The notes beneath the pieces were generated by a model. The model had not been told where the DNA came from. It worked only from the letters and a program-made list of their open reading frames with translations, and searched no databases. A program made the position numbers and the translations under genes. Below are positions 63,370-64,000 of a stretch of 64,000 bases of DNA, piece after piece. The stretch comes from Dipteronia dyeriana (Eukaryota; Streptophyta; Magnoliopsida; Sapindales; Sapindaceae), in contig CM065301.1 in assembly GCA_032871835.1 (NCBI GenBank), positions 79,640,069 to 79,704,068 on the forward strand, read 5' to 3'. The first letter of the stretch is position 1. Each line of letters starts with the position of its first letter.

Positions 63370-63488
63370 GGGGTGCAACACGAGGACTTCCCAAGAGGTC
63401 ACCCATCCTAGTACTGCTCTCGCCCAAGCACGCTTTACTTCGGAGTTTTGATGGTATCCGGTGCATTAGTGCTGGTATAGTCGCACCC
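63370..63488 (-). rRNA. 5S rRNA copy 195
   Basis: CCAAGAGG, CACGCTTTACTTCGG, TTTTGATGGTATCC, TATAGTCG. Nearly the same monomer as copy 196. Confidence 0.92.
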
Positions 63489-63704
63489 GTCATGTTTTCT
63501 GTGCAATATTTACTTAAACCTTATTCTGTCGGAGCATCCTCCACAACTATCTTACCTAATTCCAAAGAAAAAGAATAATTTATGTTCCTCCACTTGATTA
63601 AAACATTAATATAGGTGTAACTATTCGACAAATAAATATAAACAGCAAGGCAATGCTTTTCCGATTGTAATTATTCTATTATCGGATGCGAATCGAGCAA
63701 AAAA

Positions 63705-63799
63705 GGGGTGCAACACGAGGACTTCCCAAGAGGTCACCCATCCTAGTACTGCTCTCGCCCAAGCACGCTTTACTTCGGAGTTTTGATGGTATCCGGCGC
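63705..63799 (-). pseudogene. 5S copy 196, 5' truncated and fused to copy 197
   Basis: The 3' two thirds of the gene (to ATCCGGCGC on the + strand) is present and then joins copy 197. The first 24 or so nucleotides and the upstream flank are missing. Confidence 0.9.
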
Positions 63800-63908
63800 A
63801 CAAGGACTTCCCAGGAGGTTACCCATCCTAGTACTGCTCTCTCCCAAGCATGCTTTACTTCATAGTTTTGATGGGATCCGGCGCATTAGTGCTGGTACGG
63901 TCGCACCA
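63800..63908 (-). pseudogene. 5S copy 197, 3' truncated
   Basis: Lacks the last few nucleotides and terminator; begins at ACAAGGACTTCCC. Box C reads CCAGGAGGTTACCC; box A AAGTAAAGCATGCTTGG on the - strand. Its 5' end and upstream spacer run to the window edge. Confidence 0.9.
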
Positions 63909-64000
63909 GTCATGTTTTCTGTGCAATATTTACTTAAACCTTACTCTGTCGGAGCATCCTCCACAACTATCTTAATAAATTCCAAAGAAAAAGAATAATT

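Larger units (their letters stand above)
51434..64000 (-). repeat. 5S rDNA tandem array, right arm (- strand)
   Basis: About 39 units of the same family as the left arm but inverted. On the + strand they read GGGTGCAACACGAGGACTTC at the left edge and GGTATGGTCGCACCC at the right edge. Unit spacing is again 327 to 336 bp. The copies belong to different sequence subfamilies from those next to the junction on the left, so the arm is not a mirror copy. It continues past the window edge, ending in the 5' flanking spacer of copy 197. Confidence 0.97.

Noticed and set aside
1..64000. CRISPR-like regular repeats
   Set aside because: The period is about 335 bp and both parts of the unit are repeated; there are no short repeats with unique spacers.
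1..64000. Retrotransposon or SINE derived from 5S rRNA (SINE3-like)
   Set aside because: Such elements have a 5S-like head with an unrelated body and a tail and are dispersed. Here the units are head-to-tail with full-length 5S genes and a classical spacer.
1..64000. Bacterial or organellar origin
   Set aside because: The 5S sequence, internal Pol III promoter and T-run are nuclear plant type. There are no operons, 16S or 23S genes.

Overview
The whole window is one long tandem array of plant-type 5S ribosomal RNA genes and their degenerate copies. I see no protein-coding gene, no tRNA, no transposon and no CRISPR array. The repeating unit is about 335 bp: a 5S region of about 118 nt followed by a spacer of about 216 bp. 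The 5S consensus reads GGGTGCGACCATACCAGCAC at its 5' end and ends CCTCGTGTTGCACCCC, followed by a T-run. The internal Pol III promoter boxes (AGTTAAGCGTGCTTG, AGGATGGGTGACCTCCTG) sit at the positions known for angiosperm 5S genes. This points to nuclear DNA of a flowering plant. The CTAATGCACC motif fits a eudicot better than a grass, but I cannot name a species.

Layout: from 1 to 51433 all 5S copies lie on the + strand (numbered 1 to 158, including fragments). At 51433/51434 the orientation flips inside a 5S gene, and from there to 64000 all copies lie on the - strand (159 to 197). Both arms point at the junction, so it is convergent, and both junction copies keep only their 5' part. The arms are not mirror images.

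Almost every copy differs from consensus by several substitutions or small indels. Many changes fall in box A, box C or the closing stem, and CpG sites often appear as TpG or CpA. This looks like a relict or silenced part of a 5S locus rather than the homogenised active core. Copy 187 (60692-60809, - strand) is the closest to consensus that I noticed.

The real structure is at the higher-order level. Blocks of several units have been duplicated repeatedly: about 1338 bp (323-2450), 1545 bp (3960-7050), 2656 bp (21767-27077, nearly identical), a five-unit repeat of about 1672 bp present five times (22600-32279), 1338/1325 bp (33050-35710), and on the - arm a nine-unit repeat followed by shortened six-, six- and five-unit versions (52021-60691). 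Deletion scars, 5S-5S fusions, lost terminators and a 19-bp 5S remnant mark past unequal exchange.

The genes do not form a pathway. Each intact copy would be transcribed alone by RNA polymerase III through TFIIIA binding to its internal control region and would stop at the T-run. I found no sign of an undescribed system. The unusual content is the array architecture itself.
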